Shown: piece by piece, positions 1-9,228 of the stretch
Layout: every line of letters begins with the position of its first letter
Position numbering within the stretch: position 1 is the stretch's first letter
NCBI RefSeq assembly: GCF_900112365.1
Contig: NZ_FOLQ01000003.1
Span: forward strand, 496,001 to 560,000
DNA from: Spirosoma endophyticum
GTDB lineage: Bacteria; Bacteroidota; Bacteroidia; Cytophagales; Spirosomataceae
DNA: 64,000 nucleotides
Reading direction: 5' to 3'
Program-made: the position numbers and the translations under genes
The notes under the pieces: generated by a model
Told to the model about the DNA's origin: nothing
The model's database searches: none
The model's input: only the letters and a program-made list of their open reading frames with translations

Positions 1-1243
1 GCGCGAACTCACTAACAAACGGGCCAATCAGCGACCGGACAACCCGGAAATTGATGAGTAGATTGGCCAGCGTCGCCACCAGAAAAGCCATGGCAATACC
101 CGTAACGCCCCAGTAACGGGCAAATAGGTAAACGAGGGGAATCTTGATGAAAAGCGTCACTACGTTCAATAAAAACAGCAGTTTAGGCTTTCCTTTCGAA
201 AACGCCAGGGTGAACAGAGGGTTGCTCAGGAAAGTGAAAATGCTGACAAATACGAATATGCGAATGAGTGGAATGGTGGGCTCCCAGCCGGGACCGTAGA
301 ACAGCGGAACAACACTGTCGGCCGTGATGAACAGCCCGGCCAGCAAGGGCAAATTAATGTAGCTGAGCAAATCCAGAATGGTGAGGTACGATTTTTTAAG
401 TTCGTTGTTATCACCTTTGAACTTGGCCAGAATGGGGTAGGCTACCTGTAAAATAACCGGGTTAAGCCGTGTAATGGGGAAAACTGCCAGTTGAGATGCC
501 AGCGTATAATAGCCCAGTTGTTTTACGCCCAGCATACCGCCGACCAGAATATTGTCGGAATTGGCCTGAATGAACCCAACAATGCCATCGCCCACATTGT
601 AGAGGCCGAATTGCAGATGCTCTTTAATAAGGCTCAGGTCAAAGGTCAGTTTCGGCGAAAACAACGACGCTCCCAACACCACCTGAAGCGCCGATTTTAC
701 GCTTTGCTGCGCCAGTTGACCAAAAATCAGGGATAACTCTGCGAACCCATTGAAGGCCAGCAAAATGGTAACGCCCGTACCAATGGCAGCTCCGGTGATA
801 TCGATACTGGCTATGGCCTTGAAGCGAAGCTCTTTCTGTAGCAGAAAATAGTAGATCTGCCCGAAATAGACGATGACAAAGTACAGCGACGAAAACTTGA
901 TGACCTTTTCCAGCCGGGGTTCTTTATAATACGCCACCACGAGTGGCCAACTGAAAAAGAGGGCTGTCCCGATAAACAGACCCAGTGCCAGATTCAACAG
1001 GTATATTGTTGAGAGCACTTGCTGATCTTCTTCCTGTTTGTAAATAATAGAGTTCGAGAAGCCCAGATTAGCGAAAATGCTGAAAAACGCAATCAGCAGC
1101 GCACTAACGCTGACAATGCCAAAAGCCGACGGCTCCAGCAGTCTGGCCAGAATAGCTACCTGGCCAAACTGAAACACTGTGGAAATAGCCGTGGACATGC
1201 TTATCCACTTGCCACCGCTTACGGCCTGTTGCTTATGACTCAT
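1..1243 (-). CDS. Wzx-like polysaccharide flippase (MOP superfamily), 3' end off window
   Basis: The minus-strand frame opens at an ATG at 1243 and stays open to the window edge, giving about 414 residues without a stop. It reads as a polytopic membrane protein of the lipopolysaccharide/EPS flippase type: an amphipathic start with a GGKWISMSTA stretch, then alternating hydrophobic helices and a FVSIFTFLSNPLFTLAFSKGK segment. Proteins of this family move undecaprenyl-linked oligosaccharide across the inner membrane. The start overlaps the stop of the chain-length gene by ATGA, so it is the last visible gene of EPS module A. The C-terminus, about one or two helices and a tail, lies outside the window. 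Flippase is clear; the substrate is not predictable. Confidence 0.88.
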   Translation of the reverse strand, partial: MSHKQQAVSGGKWISMSTAISTVFQFGQVAILARLLEPSAFGIVSVSALLIAFFSIFANLGFSNSIIYKQEEDQQVLSTIYLLNLALGLFIGTALFFSWPLVVAYYKEPRLEKVIKFSSLYFVIVYFGQIYYFLLQKELRFKAIASIDITGAAIGTGVTILLAFNGFAELSLIFGQLAQQSVKSALQVVLGASLFSPKLTFDLSLIKEHLQFGLYNVGDGIVGFIQANSDNILVGGMLGVKQLGYYTLASQLAVFPITRLNPVILQVAYPILAKFKGDNNELKKSYLTILDLLSYINLPLLAGLFITADSVVPLFYGPGWEPTIPLIRIFVFVSIFTFLSNPLFTLAFSKGKPKLLFLLNVVTLFIKIPLVYLFARYWGVTGIAMAFLVATLANLLINFRVVRSLIGPFVSEFA

Positions 1244-3474
1244 TTCGTCTGTTGATCAAGAATCGTTTCGTTGGCACCCACACGGTGTGTCACTACGTTC
1301 GGTTCGGCATAACGCTTGGTCCGAGTCAGGCCCTGCTCGATATCTTTGAGGGTTGGGCCGTCAGCATCGCTCCCGTCAACTTTATTGAGGGCAATCAGAA
1401 TCGGATGCCTGACGGCTTTCGCATATAGCTCATATAACTGCTTATCCCGACGGCTCCAGATGGTATGAACCGTCAGAATCATGAGCGAAACCGCACTTCG
1501 GTTGACCAGATGCAACGGAATTGGACTGCCAATGAGAGCGGGGAGCTCGAGGATGATCTTCGAGAACGAGTTGATCGTCAGGGGGTCTTCCGACGGCAAC
1601 AAGTCTTCAGGCTCCCGCACGTTCATAAAGTTTGGATGCAGCTCATACGGGAAGAAGGTTATACCATCCTGTTCAAATTTTCGATCAGTTTCTGACTGTT
1701 GGGGATAATAGTAGGCCACTTGCTCGCCCGATTCCGCATATAAACGGGCCAGTCCATGCGCAAACCAGGTTTTTCCCTGACCCGATCGTATGCTGAATAA
1801 CGTAATGAGGGGTGGACGGGTCGATGTCTGTCGCTGTTCAATGTCAATGTTGATGGCGTTGCCCAGTTGCTCGAACATACTGACCGCAGCCCGGCTGGCG
1901 CGGGAATTGACAGCAAACTTTTTAACCGTTGGGAAAGACGCTGTAATCGGGTGACCGATTCGCTGCTCGGCTTCTTCCAGCGAATTGACCCGCTTGTCGG
2001 CCCAGAAACGTATCGCTGCCAGCAACAGGGCTATGACAAGGCCAACACCCGCACCAATCAGTGTAAACAGCATGCGTTTAGACGGTTGGGCCGCATACGG
2101 AAAATTGGGTGGGTCCAATACGGACATGGCTCCGTCAATGGCAATGTCCTGCCGGTGTGTGTTGGCCTGGTTCAGCGACTGGATCAGACTCAGGTAGTCT
2201 TTTTCGGCCACGGTCATTTCACGGGTCAACTGCCGTTGTTCGGACTCCAGCGGGGGGAAGTTTATCGATTCTGCCTGGTAATCATCCAGGCGTTTTTTCA
2301 CTACGCCCATCCGGGCGCCGGATTCTTCGAACTCCAGCACTTTAGCCAGCCACTCGTTGATCAGCTTTGCTTTTGGAATAGCATCCGCTGAGTTATCCGC
2401 GGCAAAGTAATTCTGCGCAATCTGCTGGAGTTCTACCGACGCTTTGTTAATCTTTGCCTGATACTGATCCAGAACCGCCTGGGGCTGTCCATTGGTCCGG
2501 GCGTTAATCAGCTGCGTCTCGGCCATGGTCAATTCCGCCTGTTTATCGGTTAAGGCCGTGTTGATTTTGAGTAGGCTCCCGCCCTGGGTCATCCGCTGGT
2601 TCAGGGCATTCATCGCTGCTTTAGCCGCCTGATTACGCATTACCTCCGTGTTGTACTCAGCAATCAGGGCATCACGGGTTGCCGAACGGGTTTTCAGTTC
2701 GTCCTCGAAGTTGAGCACATTGTGCTGCACGTTAAACGCCCGCAGTTTTGCTTCGGCGTTGTCGAGTTGCCGCTTAGCCGCTTTCTCTTTATCCTGATAA
2801 TATTTAATGACCGGGTTGGTCTCACCGCGTTTGAGGGATGTATAGCGGTCGTTTAGTTCGTTGATCGCCAGCGTCAAGGTCTGCTGAGTCACCGCCGGAT
2901 CGCCCGCTTCGTACTCAATATCCAGCATGTCACTGGCATTTTTTCGACTGGCTTTCAGCTTTTTACCAATGTAGTCCGCCGAATAATAGGAGTTCGGATT
3001 GAGCAACAGGGCTTTAATGGGATTGTCTGTCTTACTCTGGGCGAGGCTGTCTATCCGACGACGGGTGTAGTCGGGGTCGCCCGGCCGGATTAGTGACTGG
3101 CGCAGACTGGCGGGAATAGCTTGCTGTAACTGCTGAAAGCTGGCTGGCGAAAGCTGTTCCACGGTAGGTTTGGTCAGTTGTAGATGGTCACTTAACATCC
3201 TGACGCCGACGTAGTAGAGTGTCTGGTTGGACGTGAGCGTTGTCAGGATATTATCGAATGCATTGCTGATGGCCGAAAAATCCACGTTAGAGCCTACTTC
3301 GGCTGACCGTATGGAGTAGCCAGACGTAATACCGGTGTATAAAGTTGCTTTGGCTTTGTATACCTTCGTTTCATTGCGCATGAAATAGTAAACCGTTCCT
3401 GCCGCCAGACATGGGAACAGGATAAACCAAATGAGGTGCTGTTTCAGAAGCCTACCAAGTCCTTGAAGTGTCAT
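1240..3474 (-). CDS. Polysaccharide co-polymerase (Wzz/GumC-like) with degenerate BY-kinase domain
   Basis: This 744-residue inner-membrane protein has the Wzz/Wzc layout: a TM helix at about residues 14-32, a long periplasmic coiled-coil region (about 200-400), a second TM helix at about 470-490, and a C-terminal cytoplasmic P-loop-like domain (about 555-744). It should control chain length and export together with the TolC-like protein upstream. The ATPase part is eroded. The P-loop reads SIRSGQGKT, the Walker A' aspartates are missing, the Walker B position reads KIILELPAL without the expected Asp, and there is no tyrosine-rich tail. I infer a structural, non-kinase module. It starts 4 nt after the outer-membrane gene and overlaps the flippase by ATGA. 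Confidence 0.85.
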   Translation of the reverse strand: MTLQGLGRLLKQHLIWFILFPCLAAGTVYYFMRNETKVYKAKATLYTGITSGYSIRSAEVGSNVDFSAISNAFDNILTTLTSNQTLYYVGVRMLSDHLQLTKPTVEQLSPASFQQLQQAIPASLRQSLIRPGDPDYTRRRIDSLAQSKTDNPIKALLLNPNSYYSADYIGKKLKASRKNASDMLDIEYEAGDPAVTQQTLTLAINELNDRYTSLKRGETNPVIKYYQDKEKAAKRQLDNAEAKLRAFNVQHNVLNFEDELKTRSATRDALIAEYNTEVMRNQAAKAAMNALNQRMTQGGSLLKINTALTDKQAELTMAETQLINARTNGQPQAVLDQYQAKINKASVELQQIAQNYFAADNSADAIPKAKLINEWLAKVLEFEESGARMGVVKKRLDDYQAESINFPPLESEQRQLTREMTVAEKDYLSLIQSLNQANTHRQDIAIDGAMSVLDPPNFPYAAQPSKRMLFTLIGAGVGLVIALLLAAIRFWADKRVNSLEEAEQRIGHPITASFPTVKKFAVNSRASRAAVSMFEQLGNAINIDIEQRQTSTRPPLITLFSIRSGQGKTWFAHGLARLYAESGEQVAYYYPQQSETDRKFEQDGITFFPYELHPNFMNVREPEDLLPSEDPLTINSFSKIILELPALIGSPIPLHLVNRSAVSLMILTVHTIWSRRDKQLYELYAKAVRHPILIALNKVDGSDADGPTLKDIEQGLTRTKRYAEPNVVTHRVGANETILDQQTK

Positions 3475-3478
3475 AAGG

Positions 3479-4300
3479 TTAGTTGCGTTTCAATTGATAA
3501 ATGGGTACACCAACGAGCAATTCGAGGGCGTAAATATTTTTGGTAAACTCCGACTTGGACTCCTCAACCGACGACTGGGTGTTGGCATAGCGGCTGCTGT
3601 TGAAGGCGTGCGCTTCGGGCGTGATTTTTCCTTTTTGCAACTCGACTTCGGCAATCCGGAAAGCGGTGAGCGCGACCTGTTCATCGCGCAGGCGTATCTG
3701 TAAAATCCGTTGGGACAGTTGTAGGTCCTGATACAGGTTGAATAGCTCCTTCTTCAGCCCGATTTGGGAGGTACGTTGCCGCTCCAGCGCTGATTCATAA
3801 TTGGCTCTGGCCAGACGTATCTGCTGGGGTCGCCCGAATAAATCGTGCAGGCTGATCCCTATGTTGACCCCAGCCCGGTATCCGTTCGAAATCTGCCCTA
3901 AATGATCATTGATGGCTGAGCCTGTTGATAGGATAGCCTGATTACCCGTCGAGTAATTGGCAAAGCCCGACATGTTTTGCAGAATCTGTAGCTTCGATAG
4001 CTGATAAGCGGCCTGCTGGGCGCTGGCAATACCACCTTCGAATTTCACGACCGATGAATACTTAAGGGCCATTTGGTAGATGTCCTCAAACGGGATTAGC
4101 TGAACGGCAATGTCCCGGTTAAAGTCGAAAATCATACTGTCCAGCCCTACGGTAGTCGTGGTTGTTACCACTGGTTTGGCCGCGGAAGTTTGCGGGGGAA
4201 GGGTTCCCTGCCCATAAGTTTGTACGGCGACCAGCAGCAGTAACCCCGGCAGAAACTGCTGGCCAAAGCGAATGAGTCGGTTGAATGGGTGCTGTTTCAT
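3479..4300 (-). CDS. Short TolC/OEP-family outer-membrane protein
   Basis: This 273-residue protein has a signal peptide (MKQHPFNRLIRF, then a hydrophobic stretch ending near QTYG), followed by a heptad-rich alpha-helical region typical of outer-membrane efflux (OEP) proteins, for example ALERQRTSQIGLKKELFNLY. It is about half the usual TolC length, so only one OEP repeat is present. I chose the ATG at 4300 because an AGGAAC ribosome-binding site precedes it and the signal peptide begins there; a longer frame to 4435 would overlap the upstream glycosyltransferase. It lies between a glycosyltransferase and the chain-length protein and probably forms the outer-membrane exit of module A in place of a Wza-type channel. 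Confidence 0.75.
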   Translation of the reverse strand: MKQHPFNRLIRFGQQFLPGLLLLVAVQTYGQGTLPPQTSAAKPVVTTTTTVGLDSMIFDFNRDIAVQLIPFEDIYQMALKYSSVVKFEGGIASAQQAAYQLSKLQILQNMSGFANYSTGNQAILSTGSAINDHLGQISNGYRAGVNIGISLHDLFGRPQQIRLARANYESALERQRTSQIGLKKELFNLYQDLQLSQRILQIRLRDEQVALTAFRIAEVELQKGKITPEAHAFNSSRYANTQSSVEESKSEFTKNIYALELLVGVPIYQLKRN

Positions 4301-4356
4301 GGGTTCCTGTTTCCTGAAAGAAGTCATTACGGTTTTGCAGATTGAAAATTGATCGG

Positions 4357-5571
4357 TTACGCTGGCTGTTCCTGCCGCCAGGCTTTGGGTACTTGCTGGA
4401 TAACGGCTTCGAACTCGCGGGCACGTTGCTCCCACGAGTTGCCTTGTGCCGTATTGACCCGCTGCTGAATGCGCTCAGGAGCCGTATCGGCCAGTGCCCG
4501 ACGGAGTGCCTGAGCGAACCGTTCCGGGGTATCGGCCAGCTCGATGATGCCGTCAAAGTCGTCCAGTATCGAAAATGGAGTCGACACCACAGGAAGCCCG
4601 GCCGCCAGATACTCATTGATTTTAAGTGGGTAAATTGTATAGGTGTGCCGGTTACAGACAAATGGAATGATACCCACGCTCAGCTTAGCCAGCAGAGGAG
4701 GGAGGTCGTTTGGCTGATGGGGTGGGATAAACGTTACGTTCTGATAAGGTGCCAATCGGGCGGGCAAGTCAAGTTCATGAACCTCGCCAATAAACTGAAA
4801 CTCAACATCGGGCATCGTTCGGGCACAATATTCCATGATGTCAATATTGATCCGATTATCAGCCGAGCCCAGGTAGCCAACGACTGGTTTTACGGGAGGT
4901 TGTTGCTGAGCCAGCTGGCGGGCCAGATTGAATAGCTCAAAATTGGCACCGTTCTTTACGCAGAAGGTTTGAGGTTGTACCGTCGATTTGTCCTGACGTA
5001 AGGTTTCCGATGTGGTGACCACGGCATCGACGCGCCGGAGGAATGCCTCTTCGTAGCGCGTGCCATGACGGCTCATCCAGTCGCCAGCCGTTGTGATTTC
5101 ATCGAAACAATAATAAATCGTTGCGCACTCGTTCAGCCTGCCCAGTAAGGGTAAGCCAATGACGGGATTGTATGCATTGATAATCAACGGCCGATGCATG
5201 TCTAATTTACGCATAACACCCTGTAACTTACTGACCAGCCGATTGATATTCCACTGAAGCAACCGGTCGTGCGACTCGTTCGATAGCCAGTTGATAGGTA
5301 GCATGATGGGGGGTGTCCAGACGAATAGCTCCCCACCGTTCTGCTCCGTTTTCAGGGTGGTTAAGGGATTTTGCAGCCGCATTATGTCCCTGACGGGTAT
5401 GTCTCCCCGGCCGCCTATACCCTGCGTCAAATCCTTGAGTGTATATAAATAATCAACATAAAGCACCCGGTTCCGGGCCGACAACTCGGTCATGAGCTGA
5501 ACGGCAGCCTTCTGGAAGTCCCCTTTCCAGGGCGTTTGCGTGATGCAGATGATGCTGTCAAATTGGTTCAT
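4357..5571 (-). CDS. Glycosyltransferase, GT-B fold (TuaH-like)
   Basis: The 404-residue cytoplasmic protein begins DSIICITQTPWKGDFQKA and has a DYLYTLKDL region and a C-terminal nucleotide-sugar half (VVGYLGSADNRINIDIMEY; PLKINEYLAAGLPVVSTP). The KINEYLAAGLPVV segment is the donor-binding signature of GT4/GT1-type enzymes, and the N-terminal half resembles teichuronic-acid TuaH-type transferases. It should add one sugar to the lipid-linked repeat unit of module A. Its ATG overlaps the stop of the polymerase gene by ATGA. Donor and acceptor cannot be read from sequence. Confidence 0.85.
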   Translation of the reverse strand: MNQFDSIICITQTPWKGDFQKAAVQLMTELSARNRVLYVDYLYTLKDLTQGIGGRGDIPVRDIMRLQNPLTTLKTEQNGGELFVWTPPIMLPINWLSNESHDRLLQWNINRLVSKLQGVMRKLDMHRPLIINAYNPVIGLPLLGRLNECATIYYCFDEITTAGDWMSRHGTRYEEAFLRRVDAVVTTSETLRQDKSTVQPQTFCVKNGANFELFNLARQLAQQQPPVKPVVGYLGSADNRINIDIMEYCARTMPDVEFQFIGEVHELDLPARLAPYQNVTFIPPHQPNDLPPLLAKLSVGIIPFVCNRHTYTIYPLKINEYLAAGLPVVSTPFSILDDFDGIIELADTPERFAQALRRALADTAPERIQQRVNTAQGNSWEQRAREFEAVIQQVPKAWRQEQPA

Positions 5572-7055
5572 AGCGGGCCGTGGGATAGACGTTTTTGTTC
5601 CGTTGATAGCGCTGCGGTGGCCGGATTAACATCCCACCGGTAGCAGGTAGCAATCAACAGCGTGCTGATGAAAACGACGCTCGTTGTCGGGAACTGGCTC
5701 AACACCGGGTTCGAATATCCCATTACGGCGATGCCCACGAATTCCGCCAGAAACGCATACATAATTTTGATCACCCAGGGATCTTTCAACTGCCAGACCC
5801 GATAAACACCAATGCCTATCAGGCCCAACAGCATCAGGATATACAGGGTAAGGCCGACGCGACCTGTCTCGATCCAAACCTCAACGTACCAGCTATCGGG
5901 CGGAATCTGAGCCGCCCAGTGCTGGGGCGTAAACCGTGACCCTGCATCCGCCGACGTACCGATGCCCGCACCAAATGGCAGGTCTTTCAGATATAGGGCT
6001 AATTTCTCCTGATTTTGCAGCCTCAACAGGAACGAGGGATCGTTCATTGGCGTCAGGGCTGAACGCATGCGCTGTACCTGATAGTTAGAACTGCCAACGC
6101 TGGTGTAGAGCAGAAGCAGCACCAGAGGAACTGCCAGGATCATACCAATGAGAAGCTTCAGAAAATCCCGTTTCAGGAGCAGATAGAAGGGAAAGCCAGC
6201 AAGCATCACAAAAAGAGCACTGCGCGTTCCTGAAACGGCGTAGCCCCAGAAGTATACCAGCGCCAGAAACAGAAAGCCCAGCTTGTAGAGCAGTTTTTTC
6301 TCCTCAAAAACCCGGATAACGGCCACCACCGTGACCCCCGCCATTTCAGCCCCAAACTGGGCTGCATCGGAGTAGAACGAAAAACACCGAAGCTGGCCAA
6401 AGAGCAGGTGCGTTTTGGCATTAAATCCGCTGTTGAGCCAGACTACTTCGGCCGGTGCCAGGCCGATATACTGCTGTTTGAACGCCCAGAGCGCGGCCAG
6501 AAACGACCAGGCTAGCCAGGAGTTGACCATAATGCTGATGTCCTTTCTGGTAATGGGCGCTACAAGAGCAATGCAGGCTGCCATAAACCAGTGCAGGGAG
6601 AACGGGCGCACATGGTAAAACCAGGCGGGTTGGTAGGGAGCTTCAGGATTGAATAGCTCGATGATTGTGTATAGAAACCAGATGACTATCAGGATAAACG
6701 CCGGGCTGCGCAGTCGGTGCCATGCCATCCGCTGGCCGTTGATGAACAGACTTACCAGCGTCAGGGCTAACAGCCCATCAATCAGTAACCCGACCGGAAC
6801 GTCGATCTGGACGAATCGTACAAAGCCAACAACAAAACTGAGTTGTAAGTAAAGGAACAGGCCAAACCGAGGATCGAGCAATACCATGATCAGCATGGTT
6901 AGCACAACAGGCGCCAGGATGGACAGTATCGCTCCTGTACCACCCAGTTTACTGATCAGGTAGCCCGCGCCAATGGTGTATAGACCGCCTGCCAGACTAT
7001 ACAGCCAGAATCGGTTCGAGGATTGGTTTGTCAGTAAATAAGTTGATTGTGCCAT
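5568..7055 (-). CDS. O-antigen ligase/Wzy-like polymerase membrane protein
   Basis: The 495-residue protein is strongly hydrophobic, with about 11-12 predicted membrane helices and a large soluble loop before the last helices (about residues 330-390, containing LPFGAGIGTSADAGSRF). This layout matches the O-antigen ligase/Wzy_C family, which polymerises or transfers lipid-linked glycans at the periplasmic face. In module A it is flanked by glycosyltransferases, which favours a Wzy-type polymerase. The stop overlaps the next start (ATGA). Sequence alone does not separate polymerase from ligase. Confidence 0.82.
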   Translation of the reverse strand: MAQSTYLLTNQSSNRFWLYSLAGGLYTIGAGYLISKLGGTGAILSILAPVVLTMLIMVLLDPRFGLFLYLQLSFVVGFVRFVQIDVPVGLLIDGLLALTLVSLFINGQRMAWHRLRSPAFILIVIWFLYTIIELFNPEAPYQPAWFYHVRPFSLHWFMAACIALVAPITRKDISIMVNSWLAWSFLAALWAFKQQYIGLAPAEVVWLNSGFNAKTHLLFGQLRCFSFYSDAAQFGAEMAGVTVVAVIRVFEEKKLLYKLGFLFLALVYFWGYAVSGTRSALFVMLAGFPFYLLLKRDFLKLLIGMILAVPLVLLLLYTSVGSSNYQVQRMRSALTPMNDPSFLLRLQNQEKLALYLKDLPFGAGIGTSADAGSRFTPQHWAAQIPPDSWYVEVWIETGRVGLTLYILMLLGLIGIGVYRVWQLKDPWVIKIMYAFLAEFVGIAVMGYSNPVLSQFPTTSVVFISTLLIATCYRWDVNPATAALSTEQKRLSHGPL

Positions 7056-7081
7056 AGCAAGTCAGAAGCAGACAAAAACAG

Positions 7082-8275
7082 TTAAATGACTGCGTCGACA
7101 GCATCGGCCCGTCGTGCCTTTTCCCAGGTTCCCGACTGATTGCCGCGCAGGTAGCGAACCAGACCCGCCAGCGCACAGACGTTCATGAACGTGAAATAGA
7201 ACGGAACAAAAACGGCTTTCCAGCGTAGCTGACGCTTTTCCAGAATGTAGCCAAGCCAGGCCGCTCCATAAAATAGAATTTGCGCTGTCAGGAGCAATCC
7301 CCAGCCGGAAGCCCAGCCGTCACGGAGAACCAGCCCGGTGTTGAGCAGCAAAATCAGGGGTAGGCATAGGGGCGTAACGGCCCACCGCATAACCCGGTGC
7401 GACACATACTCGAATGTGAGCCAGCCATGACGGAACGGGTTGAGCAAATCGGTCAGGCGAGCCATCGACTGGAAACCACCCGCGGCAATCCTGATTTTGC
7501 GCTTCTGCTCGTCAAGGATTGAAAACGATGGCCGTTCCAGCGCATAGGCTTCCGGCTCATACGCCACCCGATACCCCTGACCGGCAATCAGCAGTGAAAT
7601 CATGAAATCGTCGAGGATGGTATCGGTAGACACCGGCTCGTACAGGTGGGTCCGAACGGCGAATAGCTCCCCGGCTGCCCCGACAATGGTTTGCAATTCG
7701 GCATCCCACCGCTTGAGCTGGGATTCGTATTTCCAGTAAAGGCCTTCGCCCGATCCCGCTGCCGATTCAGCGTCAGTGGTTTGAATCCGTTTCTCGCCAG
7801 CTACCGCCCCAACCTGCGGGTCCCGGAAATGCCGAACGATATTCCGGACCGCCTGTGGATTTAGTTGCGTGTTGGCATCAGTGAAAATGACGATAGGAGT
7901 CTGGATCTGCAGCATGGCCCGATTCATAGCTGCCACTTTACCACGCCGTTCGGAGCCGCCCAGCACATTAATCGAGTCGCCGTAGTGTATGCGTAAGTAG
8001 TCATCCGATCCGTCGGTCGATCCTTCGGTCACAAACAGGTACTGAATTCGTTCGCGGGGGTATAGCTGCCCGAGGGAGTTGGCTACTTTGGCGGGCAGGC
8101 AATCGGCTTCGTTGTAGGCGGGTACGATTAACGTTACGTCTGGCGTAAACTCATCCGATATATCAGCCACCGCTGGTCGCCGGGGTCGTAGCTTAATAAG
8201 AACCCACACCACCAGGCCATAACCGAGGTAGGTGTAAAGTACAAGTCCAATACTGATAAGTAGCAGTAATTCCAT
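7082..8275 (-). CDS. Membrane GT2 glycosyltransferase (cellulose-synthase-like)
   Basis: This 397-residue protein has an N-terminal TM helix, a GT2 catalytic domain and three or four C-terminal TM helices. Visible signatures are VTLIVPAYNEADCLPAKV for nucleotide binding, IFTDANTQLN (the DxN/DxD metal site), ILDDFMISL (acceptor/base Asp region) and QKRKIRIAAGG at the place of the Q/RxxRW motif. The usual Trp of QxxRW is absent, so processivity is doubtful. It belongs to the module A operon, 26 nt upstream of the polymerase gene. The likely role is adding sugar to a lipid-linked intermediate. Confidence 0.85.
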   Translation of the reverse strand: MELLLLISIGLVLYTYLGYGLVVWVLIKLRPRRPAVADISDEFTPDVTLIVPAYNEADCLPAKVANSLGQLYPRERIQYLFVTEGSTDGSDDYLRIHYGDSINVLGGSERRGKVAAMNRAMLQIQTPIVIFTDANTQLNPQAVRNIVRHFRDPQVGAVAGEKRIQTTDAESAAGSGEGLYWKYESQLKRWDAELQTIVGAAGELFAVRTHLYEPVSTDTILDDFMISLLIAGQGYRVAYEPEAYALERPSFSILDEQKRKIRIAAGGFQSMARLTDLLNPFRHGWLTFEYVSHRVMRWAVTPLCLPLILLLNTGLVLRDGWASGWGLLLTAQILFYGAAWLGYILEKRQLRWKAVFVPFYFTFMNVCALAGLVRYLRGNQSGTWEKARRADAVDAVI

Positions 8276-8299
8276 CCGTTTTGTCTTGATAAAGCTCGA

Positions 8300-9223
8300 T
8301 CAAACCGCCATTTCCACGGGCGATACCGCGGAGGCTGGCTGTTTACTGGTGTGCGTTAAATTCCAGACAATGGCGTCTTTTACCGCTTTCAGGTAGGTGG
8401 GTTGCCAGTGTAAGGTATACTGGATCAGTGCTTTCGGCAGAGCCAGTCCAAAATAATACAGGTAAAAAATCCGTAAGGGTAACCCTACTACGTTCCGGCG
8501 CATGAACCAAAGGCGATTACGCGTATGATAGTAGACCTTCAGGGCATTCGCCTTGCCAACGCTCATCGATTCCCGATGATAAATCAGGGCTTCGGCCTGG
8601 TAATAAATCTGAAAACCCGCCCGCCGGATTCGCGCCGACCAGTCCAGCTCCTCGTAATACAGAAAAAAGCTATCGTCGAGCGAGCCAGCCCTCTCCAGCA
8701 CCGCCCGGCTAACCAGCATAGCGGCACCATGGGCAAAAAAAGTTGGACCGGGCAGGTCGTACTGGCCTTGGTCGGGTTCCTTCAAACCTACAGCCCAGGT
8801 CTGGCCCGTATATTGATTCAGAGGATGATAACCAGCATACTGAATAATGGTAGGCTCATCGAAATACCGAATCTTCGGGCAGGTAACCCCGATCGTTGAA
8901 TCCTGGTAAAACGGGGCCAGCAACTGTTCCAGCAAATTCGGGGTAACAATGGTATCGTTATTCAGGAGAAAGTAGTAATCGCCCTGGGCATATTGAATCC
9001 CCAGATTGTTGCCGCCCGAAAATCCCAGATTTTCAGGGCTGACCACTACTGTTACGTTCGGATAATTACCCCGCCGGATAAGTTCGGTTGGGTCTTCCCG
9101 CGAGCCGTTGTCAACCACGATTATTTCGTACCGTGGATACGTCAGGGTTCGGGTAGATTCCAGCAAATCACACGTCACCATCGCCTGGTTGTAGTTGATG
9201 GTAATCAGTGAGATCAGGGGCAT
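8300..9223 (-). CDS. GT2 glycosyltransferase (rhamnosyltransferase-like)
   Basis: The 307-residue cytoplasmic enzyme starts MPLISLITINYNQ and carries IIVVDNGSRED, a NLGFSGGNNLGI stretch and the YYFLLNNDTIV metal-binding region, all typical of the WbbL/rhamnosyltransferase-like GT2 subfamily. A later FLYYEELDWSARIRRAG gives the catalytic-base region. I chose the ATG at 9223. A frame-internal ATG at 9250 would overlap the preceding gene by 22 nt, and an AGGAG lies between the two. It is part of the module A operon and sits directly after the phosphoglycosyl transferase, so it may add the second sugar. Confidence 0.87.
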   Translation of the reverse strand: MPLISLITINYNQAMVTCDLLESTRTLTYPRYEIIVVDNGSREDPTELIRRGNYPNVTVVVSPENLGFSGGNNLGIQYAQGDYYFLLNNDTIVTPNLLEQLLAPFYQDSTIGVTCPKIRYFDEPTIIQYAGYHPLNQYTGQTWAVGLKEPDQGQYDLPGPTFFAHGAAMLVSRAVLERAGSLDDSFFLYYEELDWSARIRRAGFQIYYQAEALIYHRESMSVGKANALKVYYHTRNRLWFMRRNVVGLPLRIFYLYYFGLALPKALIQYTLHWQPTYLKAVKDAIVWNLTHTSKQPASAVSPVEMAV

Positions 9224-9228
9224 TGTAT

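Noticed and set aside
1867..2391. 174-codon open frame on the plus strand
   Set aside because: Antisense to the co-polymerase gene; Cys/Gln/His/Arg-rich composition typical of a shadow.
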